A DNA stretch of 64,000 nucleotides from Thermus antranikianii DSM 12462 (GCF_000423905.1 NZ_AUIW01000001.1:186001-250000); one strand, 5' to 3'. Positions 46,415-55,141 are shown, counted from the first letter of the stretch. The notes: generated from the letters alone by a model not told the origin. A program made the numbers and translations.

Positions 46415-46975
46415 GTGAACGACAGGGAGGAGGCCCTCTTACACTGCCAGCTTCTACGCATGGCCCGTGGAGAAGAAGAAGCGTTAGAGGCCCTGTATCA
46501 CACCCTCGCTCCCTGGGTGTTCGCCTTGATCCATAGAATTCTGAAAAATCCGGAGGTGGCAAAAGAGGTTTTACAGGATACCTTCTTGAGGGTCTACCAG
46601 CAGGCCTGGCGCTACGACCCCAAGCGGGGCAAGCCCACAACCTTTGTCTACGCCATAGCCCGCAATCTCGCCCTCTCCCGCCTGCGGGGAGAACGGCGGC
46701 AACCCCTTAAGGACCCCACCCTGGATCCCCACGACCCTGAGGGGGATCGGGAAGCCACCTGGGGAACCGAGCGGGAAGACCGGGAGGACAGGGTCCGGGT
46801 GGTGCAAGCCCTAGAAGACCTCCCCCCTCAAGAGCGCCTCCTTTTGGAAGAGGCCTTCTACCTTGGACTAACCCACCGGGAACTGGCGGAACGCCATGGG
46901 TTGCCCTTGGGAACCGTTAAGGCCCGCATCCGCCGGGCCCTGGCCAAGCTGAGGGGGAAGCTGGGGGAGGCGTAG
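46415..46975 (+). CDS. ECF-type RNA polymerase sigma factor
   Basis: A 186-residue sigma-70 family group 4 factor. Region 2 is seen as VAKEVLQDTFLRVYQQAWRYDP with FVYAIARNLALSRLR, and region 4 as LPPQERLLLEEAFYLGLTHRELAERHGLPLGTVKARIRRALAKLR. A charged linker joins them. It starts with GTG behind AGGAGG and its stop is directly followed by the anti-sigma ATG. Its signal is unknown; the neighbouring redox proteins hint at oxidative or copper stress. Confidence 0.92.
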   Translation: MNDREEALLHCQLLRMARGEEEALEALYHTLAPWVFALIHRILKNPEVAKEVLQDTFLRVYQQAWRYDPKRGKPTTFVYAIARNLALSRLRGERRQPLKDPTLDPHDPEGDREATWGTEREDREDRVRVVQALEDLPPQERLLLEEAFYLGLTHRELAERHGLPLGTVKARIRRALAKLRGKLGEA

Positions 46976-47638
46976 ATGGAACACGTGGAAGAACTGCTGA
47001 CCGACTACCTTACGGGGAGCCTCGAGGCGAAGGACCAAGCCCAGGTGGAGGCCCACCTCCGAACGTGCCGCCGTTGCCAAGAGGAATTGCGGGCCTTGGA
47101 GGAAACCTTCTACACCTTGACCCACGCCCTAATCCCGGTTCCACCGCCCCCGGAAAGCCTAGACCGGATCAGGTCGGAGCTCCGCTGGGACAGGCGGAAG
47201 CGAAACGCCATCCGGACCCTTTTCCTTGCCGCCGCCCTGGGAGTGGCCTTCGCCCTAGGGATCTACTTGGGCGGGAAAACGCCCATCCAGGAAACAGCCT
47301 TGGAAAAAGTGGCGTATTGGGCCAGCGATCCAGGGGCCCATTGGCGCCTACTTCGTACTGAGGGAGAAAGCCTGGGCCTCCTCCTGTGGCGGGAAGACGG
47401 ACGCTGCCTGGTGCTGTTCCGGGAACCTCCTCCCCGTGGCACGGTTTACCAGCTTTGGGGAGAGGAAGGCGGTTGGCTTTTTCCCTTGGCCGGGGGGCCA
47501 ACGCGCATCCTGGAAGCCGACTACGGCCACTTCCGTACCCTAGTCCTCAGCCTGGAGTCCCGGCCGGAAAATGCGGTCTCCGGAAAGCCCAGGCCATCCC
47601 CCCCAGCCCGCTTCCTTACCCGCCTAAACCTGCCCTGA
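46976..47638 (+). CDS. Membrane anti-sigma factor (ZAS/RskA type)
   Basis: 220 residues. The N-terminal zinc-binding anti-sigma motif H27-x3-C31-x2-C34 (HLRTCRRC) is intact. One membrane helix lies at about 78-97, followed by an extracytoplasmic RskA-like domain. It should hold the ECF sigma factor inactive at the membrane until a signal triggers release or proteolysis. Confidence 0.87.
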   Translation: MEHVEELLTDYLTGSLEAKDQAQVEAHLRTCRRCQEELRALEETFYTLTHALIPVPPPPESLDRIRSELRWDRRKRNAIRTLFLAAALGVAFALGIYLGGKTPIQETALEKVAYWASDPGAHWRLLRTEGESLGLLLWREDGRCLVLFREPPPRGTVYQLWGEEGGWLFPLAGGPTRILEADYGHFRTLVLSLESRPENAVSGKPRPSPPARFLTRLNLP

Positions 47639-47690
47639 GGCCAAGCCCCTTTTTGCCCGGCTAGACCAACCCCCCTGAAGATCTACCGCG

Positions 47691-48029
47691 TCACCTAACC
47701 TCAATCTCCCCCCGCATACCAGGATGGATGCGGCAGAAATAGGGGTAGGTTCCTGGCTGATTCAAAACGACGGGGGCAGAGGTCTGGCCCTGGCTCAGGG
47801 TCCCCGTGTCAAAGGCCCCATCCTCGGCAGTGGCGGTGTGAGGTGCGGCATCCTGGTTCTCAAAGCTCAGGCTACCCCCCGAGGCCACGAAGCACCGGGC
47901 CGGATGAAAGGCAAAGCCCTGAATCCGGATTACCGAAGGACAGGGCTCCAAACCCCCACCCCCTCCCGTCCGGGGATAGCATCCCGCCAGCGTCAGGGCG
48001 GCAAGCATGCCTATCCACATGGAACGCAT
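47691..48029 (-). CDS. Cupredoxin-domain lipoprotein
   Basis: A 112-residue lipoprotein with lipobox LTLAGC (C17). The mature part is a small plastocyanin-like domain with a full type 1 copper set: H64 (APHTAT), C99, H102 and M105 (YFCRIHPGM). C30 and C46 may form a disulfide. It probably carries electrons at the outer face of the cytoplasmic membrane. Start 48029 has GGAGGTGGGC upstream. It lies ten bases after the CHRD/SOD-like gene. Confidence 0.85.
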   Translation of the reverse strand: MRSMWIGMLAALTLAGCYPRTGGGGGLEPCPSVIRIQGFAFHPARCFVASGGSLSFENQDAAPHTATAEDGAFDTGTLSQGQTSAPVVLNQPGTYPYFCRIHPGMRGEIEVR

Positions 48030-48039
48030 GCCCACCTCC

Positions 48040-48495
48040 TCAGTAGCGAACCTCGGTGGCCTGAAGATCGCCGCAGGCCAGGGTTCCACCCACCGGTGTC
48101 GGGGTGTTGGCATGAACGTTCACATAGGTGCTGCCCCCCGGCAAAGAGGCGGCGGGCAACCGGGTATAGGCCACCGCACGGCCGTTGGCATCCGCCACCA
48201 GGGAGGTTAAACCCAGGATCTGATCCCCGTTCTGCTCCTTACATGTGGCGTTACCCCCGCGGTTGAAGTGGATGTGGTTGGCATAGGCCCCGGATCCCGG
48301 CCTCAGGCCCTCCAAATAGACGAAGACCTCCAGCCCCCCTTGGGAACCAACCAAAACCACTGCCCGCCCTTTGAGCCCCTGCCCTGCCAGCTCTGCCAGG
48401 TAAACCTCCGACCTCTTCCCACCCTGGGCCAAGGCCAAGACCACCCAAGCCGCCAACGATAAAACCCCCAACCCGAACGCCAACCGCCAGCGCAT
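48040..48495 (-). CDS. Secreted CHRD/Cu-Zn-SOD-like protein
   Basis: 151 residues with a signal peptide (residues 1-23). The mature domain has HIHFNRGG, a Cys pair (NATCKEQN and LACGDL) and VNVHANT, a pattern seen in CHRD-like and Cu,Zn superoxide dismutase-like beta sandwiches. The full set of SOD histidines is not present, so dismutase activity is not supported. It is the first gene of a two-gene operon with the cupredoxin. Confidence 0.6.
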   Translation of the reverse strand: MRWRLAFGLGVLSLAAWVVLALAQGGKRSEVYLAELAGQGLKGRAVVLVGSQGGLEVFVYLEGLRPGSGAYANHIHFNRGGNATCKEQNGDQILGLTSLVADANGRAVAYTRLPAASLPGGSTYVNVHANTPTPVGGTLACGDLQATEVRY

Positions 48496-48568
48496 TTCAC
48501 ACACCTCCCCTCACCCCTTACTACGCCCACCCGGATCAAAACGGATGCAGCGCTCCTGCGGGAAGGAG

Positions 48569-48574
48569 TAGGCT
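48569..48574 (+). promoter_or_regulatory. Leaderless -10 box for the YwlG-like gene
   Basis: TAGGCT, six bases before ATG 48581; a weak GGAG upstream leaves a ribosome-binding-site start possible. Confidence 0.4.
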
Positions 48575-48580
48575 TGAGGT

Positions 48581-49171
48581 ATGGAGGGCATCCGCAAGGC
48601 GGCGGAAAAAGCGATTTTGGAGTTTCTGGACCTCTTCCCCATGCCCAGGGGAAGCCTCTTCGTCCTGGGGGGGTCCACCAGCGAGGTCTTGGGGGAAAAG
48701 GTGGGAACGAAGCCCAGTCTCGAGGTGGCCGAAGCCATCCTCGAGGGGCTCCTTCCCCCTCTCCTGGAACGGGGGATATGGGTAGCCGTCCAGGGATGCG
48801 AGCACCTGAACCGGGCCCTGGTGGTGGAAAGGGAGGCAGCCCGGACCTACAGCCTGGAGGAGGTCACCGTCTTCCCCCATCCCAAGGCGGGAGGGAGTCT
48901 GGCCACGGCCGCCTTTCTCCGCTTCCAGGACCCCGTGATGGTGGAATCCCTAAAGGCCCAAGCCCACGGGGGAATGGACATCGGGGGCGTTCTCATCGGC
49001 ATGCACCTGCGGCCCGTGGCCGTACCCCTTAGGCTTTCCCTGCGCAGGATTGGCGAGGCAGTACTCATCGCCGCCAAAACCCGCCCCAAGCTGGTGGGCG
49101 GGGCCAGGGCAGTCTACACCCGGGAGGAGATGCTCAGGAAGCTGGAAGAATATCGGCAAAAGCTTCCCTGA
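48581..49171 (+). CDS. YwlG/TIGR01440 family conserved protein
   Basis: A 196-residue cytoplasmic protein. The family pattern is clear (FVLGGSTSEVLGEKVG, VQGCEHLNRALVVER, GGMDIGGVLIGMHLRPVAVPLR, GEAVLIAAKTRPKLVGGARAVY). Biochemical role is unknown; an alpha/beta fold with a conserved Cys-Glu-His is seen. Its last 38 bases overlap the end of the convergent aminotransferase gene. Confidence 0.85.
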   Translation: MEGIRKAAEKAILEFLDLFPMPRGSLFVLGGSTSEVLGEKVGTKPSLEVAEAILEGLLPPLLERGIWVAVQGCEHLNRALVVEREAARTYSLEEVTVFPHPKAGGSLATAAFLRFQDPVMVESLKAQAHGGMDIGGVLIGMHLRPVAVPLRLSLRRIGEAVLIAAKTRPKLVGGARAVYTREEMLRKLEEYRQKLP

Positions 49172-50192
49172 AAAGGGCCGCCACCCCGAGGGCCTCGTAG
49201 CGGTTGTAATAACCCATGAGGGAAAGCCGGAATACCCTGCCCTTCAAGGGCCCCTGGCCCCCGGCGATCACCGCCTGCCTTCGGGCAAAGGCCTCCTTCA
49301 CCTTCTGGTAGGAAACCCCTTCGGGCAGGTAAAAGGCGGCCACCGCCGGGCTTGGCACCTCGGGCACAGGGCTTAATCCCAGCTCCGCCCCAACCCGGTA
49401 CAGAAGGTCGTTCTGCCAGGCCTTTAAGGCCAGGTGTTCGGGAAGCTTGGGCAACACCTCCTCCAGCACCGCCGCCACCGCCCCCACCAGGTTGATGGCC
49501 GGGGTCCAGGCGCTTTCCCCTTCCCTCTGGGCTTTGAGCTCCCGGGAGAGGTTCAGGTAGTAGCCCCGGGGGCGCAAACGTTCCAAGGCCCAAGGGCTTA
49601 GGGCCACAAAACCCAGCCCTGGGGGGCACATGAGACCCTTCTGGCTACCGGAGGCCGCGGCGTCCACTCCCCAGGCCTCGAGGGCCACCTCCCGTACCAG
49701 CAAGCTGGTCACCATGTCGGCCCCCACCAGACCCTCGGGGTTGGCCTCCTTAAAGGCTCTTGCCAGGGCGGGCAGGTCCACCATGGCCCCGGTGGAGGTC
49801 TCCGAGTGAACCAGCAGTAGCCCTTGGTAACCGGGCCTTGCCACCTGGTCCGGGCTCGGTACCTGCCCGTAAGGGAGCTCCAGCCGGTCCACCTCGAGGC
49901 CCGCGCTTTCCGCAATCTCGGCGAAGCGCTCGGAGAACTTGCCGTAGACCGGTACCAAAACCCTTTCCCCAGGGACGAAGAGATTCCACACCAGGGCCTC
50001 CATGGCCAGGGTGCCGCTTCCCGTGAGGATGAGCACCTCGCCCTGGGTGCGGAAGGCTTCCCGAAGAAGGCTTCGGGCCTTGAGGAAAAGCGCCCTGGCG
50101 GGCTCAGTCCGGTGGTGAAGCTGAGGGCGGGAAAGAGCCTCTAGCGCCTTGGGATGAAGCCGCACAGGACCCGGAGTGAGGAGCCAGTCCAT
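49134..50192 (-). CDS. Class V aminotransferase (serine-glyoxylate/alanine-glyoxylate type)
   Basis: A 352-residue fold-type I PLP enzyme. MDWLLTPGPVRLHP at the N-terminus, LTGSGTLAMEA, HSETSTG and the PLP lysine in ASGSQKGLMCPPGLGF identify the small aminotransferase family. Substrate may be serine, alanine or phosphoserine and cannot be resolved. ATG 50192 has TAAGCT six bases upstream, where the TAA is the stop codon of the preceding gene. Confidence 0.9.
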   Translation of the reverse strand: MDWLLTPGPVRLHPKALEALSRPQLHHRTEPARALFLKARSLLREAFRTQGEVLILTGSGTLAMEALVWNLFVPGERVLVPVYGKFSERFAEIAESAGLEVDRLELPYGQVPSPDQVARPGYQGLLLVHSETSTGAMVDLPALARAFKEANPEGLVGADMVTSLLVREVALEAWGVDAAASGSQKGLMCPPGLGFVALSPWALERLRPRGYYLNLSRELKAQREGESAWTPAINLVGAVAAVLEEVLPKLPEHLALKAWQNDLLYRVGAELGLSPVPEVPSPAVAAFYLPEGVSYQKVKEAFARRQAVIAGGQGPLKGRVFRLSLMGYYNRYEALGVAALFREAFADILPAS

Positions 50193-50198
50193 GGCAAG

Positions 50199-50204
50199 AG
50201 CTTA
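50199..50204 (-). promoter_or_regulatory. Leaderless -10 box overlapping a stop codon
   Basis: TAAGCT (50204 to 50199) lies six bases before the aminotransferase ATG. Its first three bases are the TAA stop of the upstream ferredoxin-NuoB-like gene. Confidence 0.5.
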
Positions 50205-50990
50205 GCGCAAAACCCCCCCTACCAGCCGCTGGGTCATGCGGCCCACCAAAAGCATCAAGCCGTGGAGGATGGCTCCGGGCCTCGGCGGATCCCCTGGCAC
50301 GTACACGTCCACAGGTACCACCCGGTCCACGCCGGCCATAACCTGGGGACTTCCCGCAAACACCCCACCCGAAATGGCCTCGTTCCCCACAGCCACCACC
50401 CCTTTGGGCTCCGGCATGGCCTCGTAGGTGCGCCTTAGGGCCTCGGCCATGTTGCGGCTCACGGGGCCCGTGACCAAAAGGGCGTCAGCGTGCCGGGACG
50501 AAGCCACCACCTGGAACCCAAAGCGGCCCATGTCGTTAAAAGGATTGCCAAGAAGGGCGATCTCCGAGTCGGCAAGGCCCGTGTCCCCGGCGCTCACCTC
50601 GCGAAAGGCCAGGATGGGCAGGCGAAGCTCTGTCCGAGGGGAAGGGGGAGGGCCTGGGTCCAGAAACCCTCCCCTTTCCAGGTCCACCCGCTGGACCAGG
50701 TCCTCCTTGCGGGTCACGGCCACCTCCAGGGACCTCATCTCCCCCACGGCCTCCGGGTATGCCAGGGCACACCGCCCGCATCCCACGCACCGGGCGAGGT
50801 CCAGGCTGAAAATCCCCTCCACCTCGGCAAAAGCCCCGCTGGGGCAAAGATGGATAAGTCCCTCGCGAACCCTCGGGGTCAAGCCCGCCGGCTTCAGCAA
50901 GGGGTAGCCAAAAGCGTGCTGGGGAACCTTCAGGATCTCCTCCAGCTTGCGGGCCAACCTTCCCACCTTAAGCGTGTGCATCAAGCTCAT
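50202..50990 (-). CDS. Ehr-type small subunit: ferredoxin domain fused to ligand-less HycG/NuoB domain
   Basis: 262 residues. The N-terminal part holds one complete [4Fe-4S] site (C49-P, then C68, C71 and C74 in CVGCGRC). The C-terminal part from about 120 follows HycG/NuoB (SEIALLGNPFNDMGRFG, ISGGVFAGSP, VPVDVYVPGDPPRPGAIL). The four N2-cluster cysteines are replaced by L139, S142, E204 and D234. It cannot bind the terminal cluster of complex I or hydrogenase. Last gene of the operon. Confidence 0.85.
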   Translation of the reverse strand: MSLMHTLKVGRLARKLEEILKVPQHAFGYPLLKPAGLTPRVREGLIHLCPSGAFAEVEGIFSLDLARCVGCGRCALAYPEAVGEMRSLEVAVTRKEDLVQRVDLERGGFLDPGPPPSPRTELRLPILAFREVSAGDTGLADSEIALLGNPFNDMGRFGFQVVASSRHADALLVTGPVSRNMAEALRRTYEAMPEPKGVVAVGNEAISGGVFAGSPQVMAGVDRVVPVDVYVPGDPPRPGAILHGLMLLVGRMTQRLVGGVLR

Positions 50991-50998
50991 GGCACCCC

Positions 50999-52330
50999 CT
51001 AGAGGTCGCTTCCCGCATAGGAGAGGTCAAAGGACTTGTTGCAAAGGGGGAAATCCGGCAAGCCTTCCCCCCGGACCGCAAGCTCCAAAGCCCGCCAGTT
51101 CTTGAAGCTCGGGTCCACCCCCTCGGCCATGACCACCCTCCCAGCCTCCACCCGGACGAACCACACCACCTCACCCCTTCCCGCCTCCACCCGGGCCAAA
51201 GCCTCACCCTCCCCCAGAGGGGGGTCCAGGGCCAGAGGCCCGGCGGGAAGATGGCGCAGAAAGAAAAGGACGTAATCCAGGGCCTTAAGGCTCTCCTCGG
51301 CATACACCTGGGCCCGGGACAGCACATCCCCTCCCTGGCGGACCACGGGGGTAAAGTCGGGGTAAAGGGGGTCGTCCTGCCTCAGGTCCCTCCCCACCCC
51401 GCTGGCCCGGGCCGTGGGGCCCACGAAACCCAGGGCCAAGGCTTTGGCCCGGCGCACCTCCCCCACATAGCGCATGCGGTCCAGCACCTGGGGATTTTTG
51501 AGAAGCCTGGGCAGCAGGCGGGCCAGCTCCTCCCGGTAGGCGGCGATGGCCTCGAGGTCCGGCTGGCCCTCCCGCCACACCCCCCCAACCCTTAGGAAGT
51601 TTCTCCCGTAGCGGTGGCCGGTTAACCGGTCAAGTTCCCCCTGCAGAAGAGCCCGTATCCGCCCCACCTGGGTGGCCCCGTAGGCGTAGCCGATATCGGT
51701 GAAGAGCCCGGCCAGATGACCCAGATGGCCAAAGGCCCGCTCCAACTCCAGGGCGGCCCGGCGAAGGTACTGCGCCCGCGAAGGGGCCTCCCAGCCCAAG
51801 GCCCTTTCCCAGGCCTCGGCGAAGGCCATGGCGTGGGCCACGGGCTCACTCCCCGCCCGTTCCACCAGAAGGAGCGCGGCCTCAGGCCCTTTGCCCGGCA
51901 TGAGGGAGAGCAAACCCCGGTGCTGGTAACCCAGGCGGATCTCCAGGTTCACGATCCGCTCGCCCAAAACGCTAAACCGGAAGTGCCCGGGTTCGATGAT
52001 CCCCGCATGCACGGGTCCCACAGGCACCTCATGGAGGAGGGGAAACTCCCGGAAGGTGTAGGGAAGGTCGTGGCGCCTGAGGGGTTTCAACCCGGGGTGC
52101 CCCACCGGCTCAAAACCCCTCTCCCAAAGGGCCCGTTCAAACCAATCCAGAGCGGGAAACTCGGCGGCCAGGCTGGGAAAGCGCCTCCTCTCACCCAAGA
52201 GGAAGGCCTCGGTGAGGCCTAACGCACCCTTCTGGCCCCCCGGATGCTCTACCCACAGGAGCACCTGGTCTCCATAAGGAAAAAGCGCCACAGGCCTCCC
52301 CTCGCGCAGGGCCTCCATCACTTTCTCCAC
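50999..52330 (-). CDS. Ehr-type large subunit: NuoC-NuoD/HycE-like without [NiFe] ligands
   Basis: 443 residues: a NuoC-like N-terminal domain (1 to about 85) fused to a NuoD/HycE-like domain (GPVHAGIIEPGHFRF, LEIRLGYQHRGL). The N-terminal [NiFe] CxxC region is ERAGSEPVAHA (157-167) with no cysteine, and the C-terminal one is PLCNKSFDLSYAG with a single Cys (C430). It therefore cannot hold a [NiFe] centre. It overlaps the HyfF-like gene by 13 bases. Confidence 0.87.
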   Translation of the reverse strand: MEKVMEALREGRPVALFPYGDQVLLWVEHPGGQKGALGLTEAFLLGERRRFPSLAAEFPALDWFERALWERGFEPVGHPGLKPLRRHDLPYTFREFPLLHEVPVGPVHAGIIEPGHFRFSVLGERIVNLEIRLGYQHRGLLSLMPGKGPEAALLLVERAGSEPVAHAMAFAEAWERALGWEAPSRAQYLRRAALELERAFGHLGHLAGLFTDIGYAYGATQVGRIRALLQGELDRLTGHRYGRNFLRVGGVWREGQPDLEAIAAYREELARLLPRLLKNPQVLDRMRYVGEVRRAKALALGFVGPTARASGVGRDLRQDDPLYPDFTPVVRQGGDVLSRAQVYAEESLKALDYVLFFLRHLPAGPLALDPPLGEGEALARVEAGRGEVVWFVRVEAGRVVMAEGVDPSFKNWRALELAVRGEGLPDFPLCNKSFDLSYAGSDL

Positions 52331-53664
52331 AGCACCACCTCCAACTCCTTAAACACCTCCACCCCCGGGAACACGCCGAGGATCACCAGGATGCCCAGGA
52401 GCAACCACAAAATCCAGAGATCCAGGCCCTGCCCCCTAAGGGGTTTCCCCCTGCCGAAGCCCATCTGGGCCATGGGAGGAAGGAGGCCAGCAAACGCCAT
52501 ACCCAGGCCCAAAAGGTAGAGCCCCGCCAGCCCAGGCCAGCGCATGGCCGCCTCCACCGCCTTAAACTCGGCGAAGAAGAGGGGAAAGGGAGGCAGGCCC
52601 CCCAGGGCCGCCAAGGCCAGGACGTAGGGGATCCCCAAGGCCGGCAGGTGGAAGACCAGCCCGCCCACCCGCCCCACCTCCTTGGCGTGCGTGAGGGACA
52701 GGATACCGCTGGCCCCCAAAAAGGCCAGGGTTTTGGCCAGGGAGTGGGCCAGGGTATGGAAAAGGGCCAGCCAGGGCAATCCCAGGCCCAAGGCGAAGAC
52801 CGCCAGGCCCATGTGCTCCATGCTGGAGTAGGCGAGAAGCCTCTTGTATTCCTTCTGTCCAAAGAGGAAGAGGGCCGCAAATAAAAGGGTAAGCAGGCCA
52901 AAGGTAAGGAGCAGGCTGGAGGCAAAGGCGAAAAGCCCCGCCGCCTGCATGATGGCGGCGTAGCGGAGAAGGGCGTAAAAGGCCACGTTGAGGAGGGTTC
53001 CCGAAAGCAAGGCCGAAGCCGGCCCCGGGGCCTCGGCGTGGGCATCGGGAAGCCAGGCCTGCAAGGGGAATAGCCCCACCTTGGTCCCAAAGCCCACCAA
53101 AAGAAGGGCGAAGGCCACCTTAAGCCCCTCGGGATCGGCCTCCCCCACCAGGGACCGAACCTCTCCCCAGTCCAGGGTGGCCCCGCCCACCAGGGCGTAG
53201 ACCAGGATGACCCCGATGAGCCCCATGGCAATGCCCACGCTGCCCAGCATGAGGTATTTCCAGGTGGCCTCGAGGGGACGGGCTCCACCCTTGTGGTAGA
53301 CCAGAAGAGCCGAGGCCAGGGTGCTACCCTCCACGAAAACCCAGAGCATGCCCAGGTTGTGGGCCAGGTAGGCCCCATGGGCCGAGGCCAAGAAAAGGGC
53401 ACCCGCCCAGTAGAAGCGCCAGGCTTCCGCCCGGGCAAAGTAGCCCCGGGCAAAAAGCGCCACCAGGGCGTAGATCAGGTCGGTCAGAAGGAGATAAAAG
53501 AGCCCTACCCCATCCAACCGGAAAGGACCCGCTGCCGTACCCAGCAGAAACGGAGCCAGAAGAAAGCTGAAAAGGGGCACCAAAACGGAAAGCCGCACCA
53601 GCCGACCGGCCTCCTTGCGGGCCAGGAAGACCACCAACGGTAAGAGGACCAGAAGATACAGCAC
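52318..53664 (-). CDS. Antiporter-like membrane subunit, HyfF/NuoN type
   Basis: 448 residues with about 13-14 helices. Proton-path residues of the antiporter family are present: E112 in VFVEGSTLASAL, K195 in GFGTKVGLFPLQAWLPDAH and Lys in EYKRLLAYSSMEHMGL. The second channel Lys (usually in SGxxxKxG) appears as Leu-Leu-Asn. It should carry protons or sodium in the membrane arm. The next gene upstream ends two bases before its start. Confidence 0.88.
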   Translation of the reverse strand: MLYLLVLLPLVVFLARKEAGRLVRLSVLVPLFSFLLAPFLLGTAAGPFRLDGVGLFYLLLTDLIYALVALFARGYFARAEAWRFYWAGALFLASAHGAYLAHNLGMLWVFVEGSTLASALLVYHKGGARPLEATWKYLMLGSVGIAMGLIGVILVYALVGGATLDWGEVRSLVGEADPEGLKVAFALLLVGFGTKVGLFPLQAWLPDAHAEAPGPASALLSGTLLNVAFYALLRYAAIMQAAGLFAFASSLLLTFGLLTLLFAALFLFGQKEYKRLLAYSSMEHMGLAVFALGLGLPWLALFHTLAHSLAKTLAFLGASGILSLTHAKEVGRVGGLVFHLPALGIPYVLALAALGGLPPFPLFFAEFKAVEAAMRWPGLAGLYLLGLGMAFAGLLPPMAQMGFGRGKPLRGQGLDLWILWLLLGILVILGVFPGVEVFKELEVVLWRK

Positions 53665-53666
53665 CG

Positions 53667-54299
53667 TTACCCCCTTAGAGAGCGCATCCTCGCGGTATCC
53701 ACATGCCCCATTTCCCCCTTGATGCGGAAGATGAGGATCCCCGCCAAGAACACGGCAGCGAAGGCATCCAAGGCCACCCCCAGCTCCACGAAGAGGGGCA
53801 GGCCGTGGCTCTCGGAAAGGGCCATGAGGAAAACCCCGTTCTCCAGCGCCAGGAAGCCCAGAACCTGGCTTATCGCCTTTTTGCGGCTCACCATGGAAAG
53901 GATTCCCAGAAGCACCAAGGAGAGGGCCACGGGCACCCCTTGGGGCAAGGGGGCCTCGGGAAGCACAAAGGCCTTCCCCACCCGGAAGGCCAAGGCGGTG
54001 AGGAGCCCTGCCAAAAGGAGGGAGAGGGAAACGGACAGGTACCCCTCCACCTCGTGGCTCACCTCGAGGCGGTCGATCAGCCAGAACAGGTACCAGGGTA
54101 TGAGCACCCCCTTAACCGCAAAGAGGGCCAAGCCGGCCAGCACGAAGTGCAACTCCCCTCCCGCAAGCCCGAAGGAAACCAGGGCCAAAAGGATGTTCTG
54201 CAGGGCGTAGAGCCGGATGATGGCGTCCAGGCTGCGGCGGCTCACCATCAGGAAACCTGTGGCCAGAATGGCCAGGACCAAGGTGTTTAAAAGCGCCAT
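53667..54299 (-). CDS. HyfE-like membrane subunit (NuoK-related)
   Basis: 210 residues with about six to seven helices. The pattern (RLYALQNILLALVSF, LFAVKGVLIPWYLFWLIDRLEV, LGFLALENGVFLMAL) matches hydrogenase-4 component E, a NuoK/MrpC-related subunit. The Glu in ALENGVFLMAL corresponds to the membrane glutamate of NuoK. It starts 13 bases inside the NuoH-like gene. Confidence 0.85.
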   Translation of the reverse strand: MALLNTLVLAILATGFLMVSRRSLDAIIRLYALQNILLALVSFGLAGGELHFVLAGLALFAVKGVLIPWYLFWLIDRLEVSHEVEGYLSVSLSLLLAGLLTALAFRVGKAFVLPEAPLPQGVPVALSLVLLGILSMVSRKKAISQVLGFLALENGVFLMALSESHGLPLFVELGVALDAFAAVFLAGILIFRIKGEMGHVDTARMRSLRG

Positions 54300-55141
54300 A
54301 TCGCCCCCAAAAGCGCCAGCACCCCGAAAAGGGTGTTGTACGAAAGAAAGTCCGGAAGCCTCAGGTAGCGGAGCTTTACCCCGTAGGTCTCCAGGTAGGC
54401 CAGCGCCAAAACCCAGGCCGCCCCCACCCCCAGGAAGACCAGGGGCTTGAACCCCGGCAACAACAAGGCCATGAGCCCCGCATAGAAGAGCATCTTGAGC
54501 GACCCGGCAAGCTCGTACAGGGCCAGAAGAGGGCCGCTATGGTCCAGAATCTGCGCCTCGTGGATCATGGTGAGCTCCAGGTGGGTGGTGGGATCGTCCA
54601 CCGGCATCCTCGCTCCCTCGGCCAGAAGGCCAAGGGCGAGAGAGGCCAGGGCCAGCAACAGCACCAAGCTGTTCTCCACCCCAAGCTCGGGGAGACCGCT
54701 CAGGGAAAACCCTTCCCCCAAGAGGACTGCCCCGGCCAAGGCCATAAGGGTCCCGGGCTCCGCCAACACCGTGACCACACCCTCCCGGTAACTTCCCTGG
54801 GCCCCAAAACTGCTACCCGCATCCAGGGCCGCCAGCATTTGAACAAAGCGCCCGAGGCCCAGGAGGTAAAGGGCGAGGAGAAAGTCCCCCTTGAAGGTTG
54901 GGCCAGGAAGGATGGGCAAGAGGGCCAAGGCTCCCAGGGTTCCCAAAAGAGCCAGGATGGGCCCGAGGAGGAAAAGGGGGGTGGTGGGATGGGGCGCTAT
55001 CCAGACCTTCCGCCAGAGCTTGAACAGGTTTCGGTATTCCATCAGCGGGCTAAGCCCCTGCCGGTGGGTAAGCCTAGCCTTCAGCCACTTGACGCTTCCC
55101 GAAAAAAGCGGAGCCAACACCAGGGCCAAGAGCGCCGTCAT
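54287..55141 (-). CDS. HyfC/NuoH-like membrane subunit
   Basis: 284 residues with about eight helices. GLSPLMEYRNLFKLWRK in the first loop and EGARMPVDDPTTHLELTMIHEA in a later loop are diagnostic for HyfC/HycD and related to the quinone-site subunit NuoH. ATG 55141 overlaps the preceding stop by ATGA; the frame stays open to 56119 only because it reads in antiphase through the HyfB-like gene. Confidence 0.9.
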   Translation of the reverse strand: MTALLALVLAPLFSGSVKWLKARLTHRQGLSPLMEYRNLFKLWRKVWIAPHPTTPLFLLGPILALLGTLGALALLPILPGPTFKGDFLLALYLLGLGRFVQMLAALDAGSSFGAQGSYREGVVTVLAEPGTLMALAGAVLLGEGFSLSGLPELGVENSLVLLLALASLALGLLAEGARMPVDDPTTHLELTMIHEAQILDHSGPLLALYELAGSLKMLFYAGLMALLLPGFKPLVFLGVGAAWVLALAYLETYGVKLRYLRLPDFLSYNTLFGVLALLGAIWRF

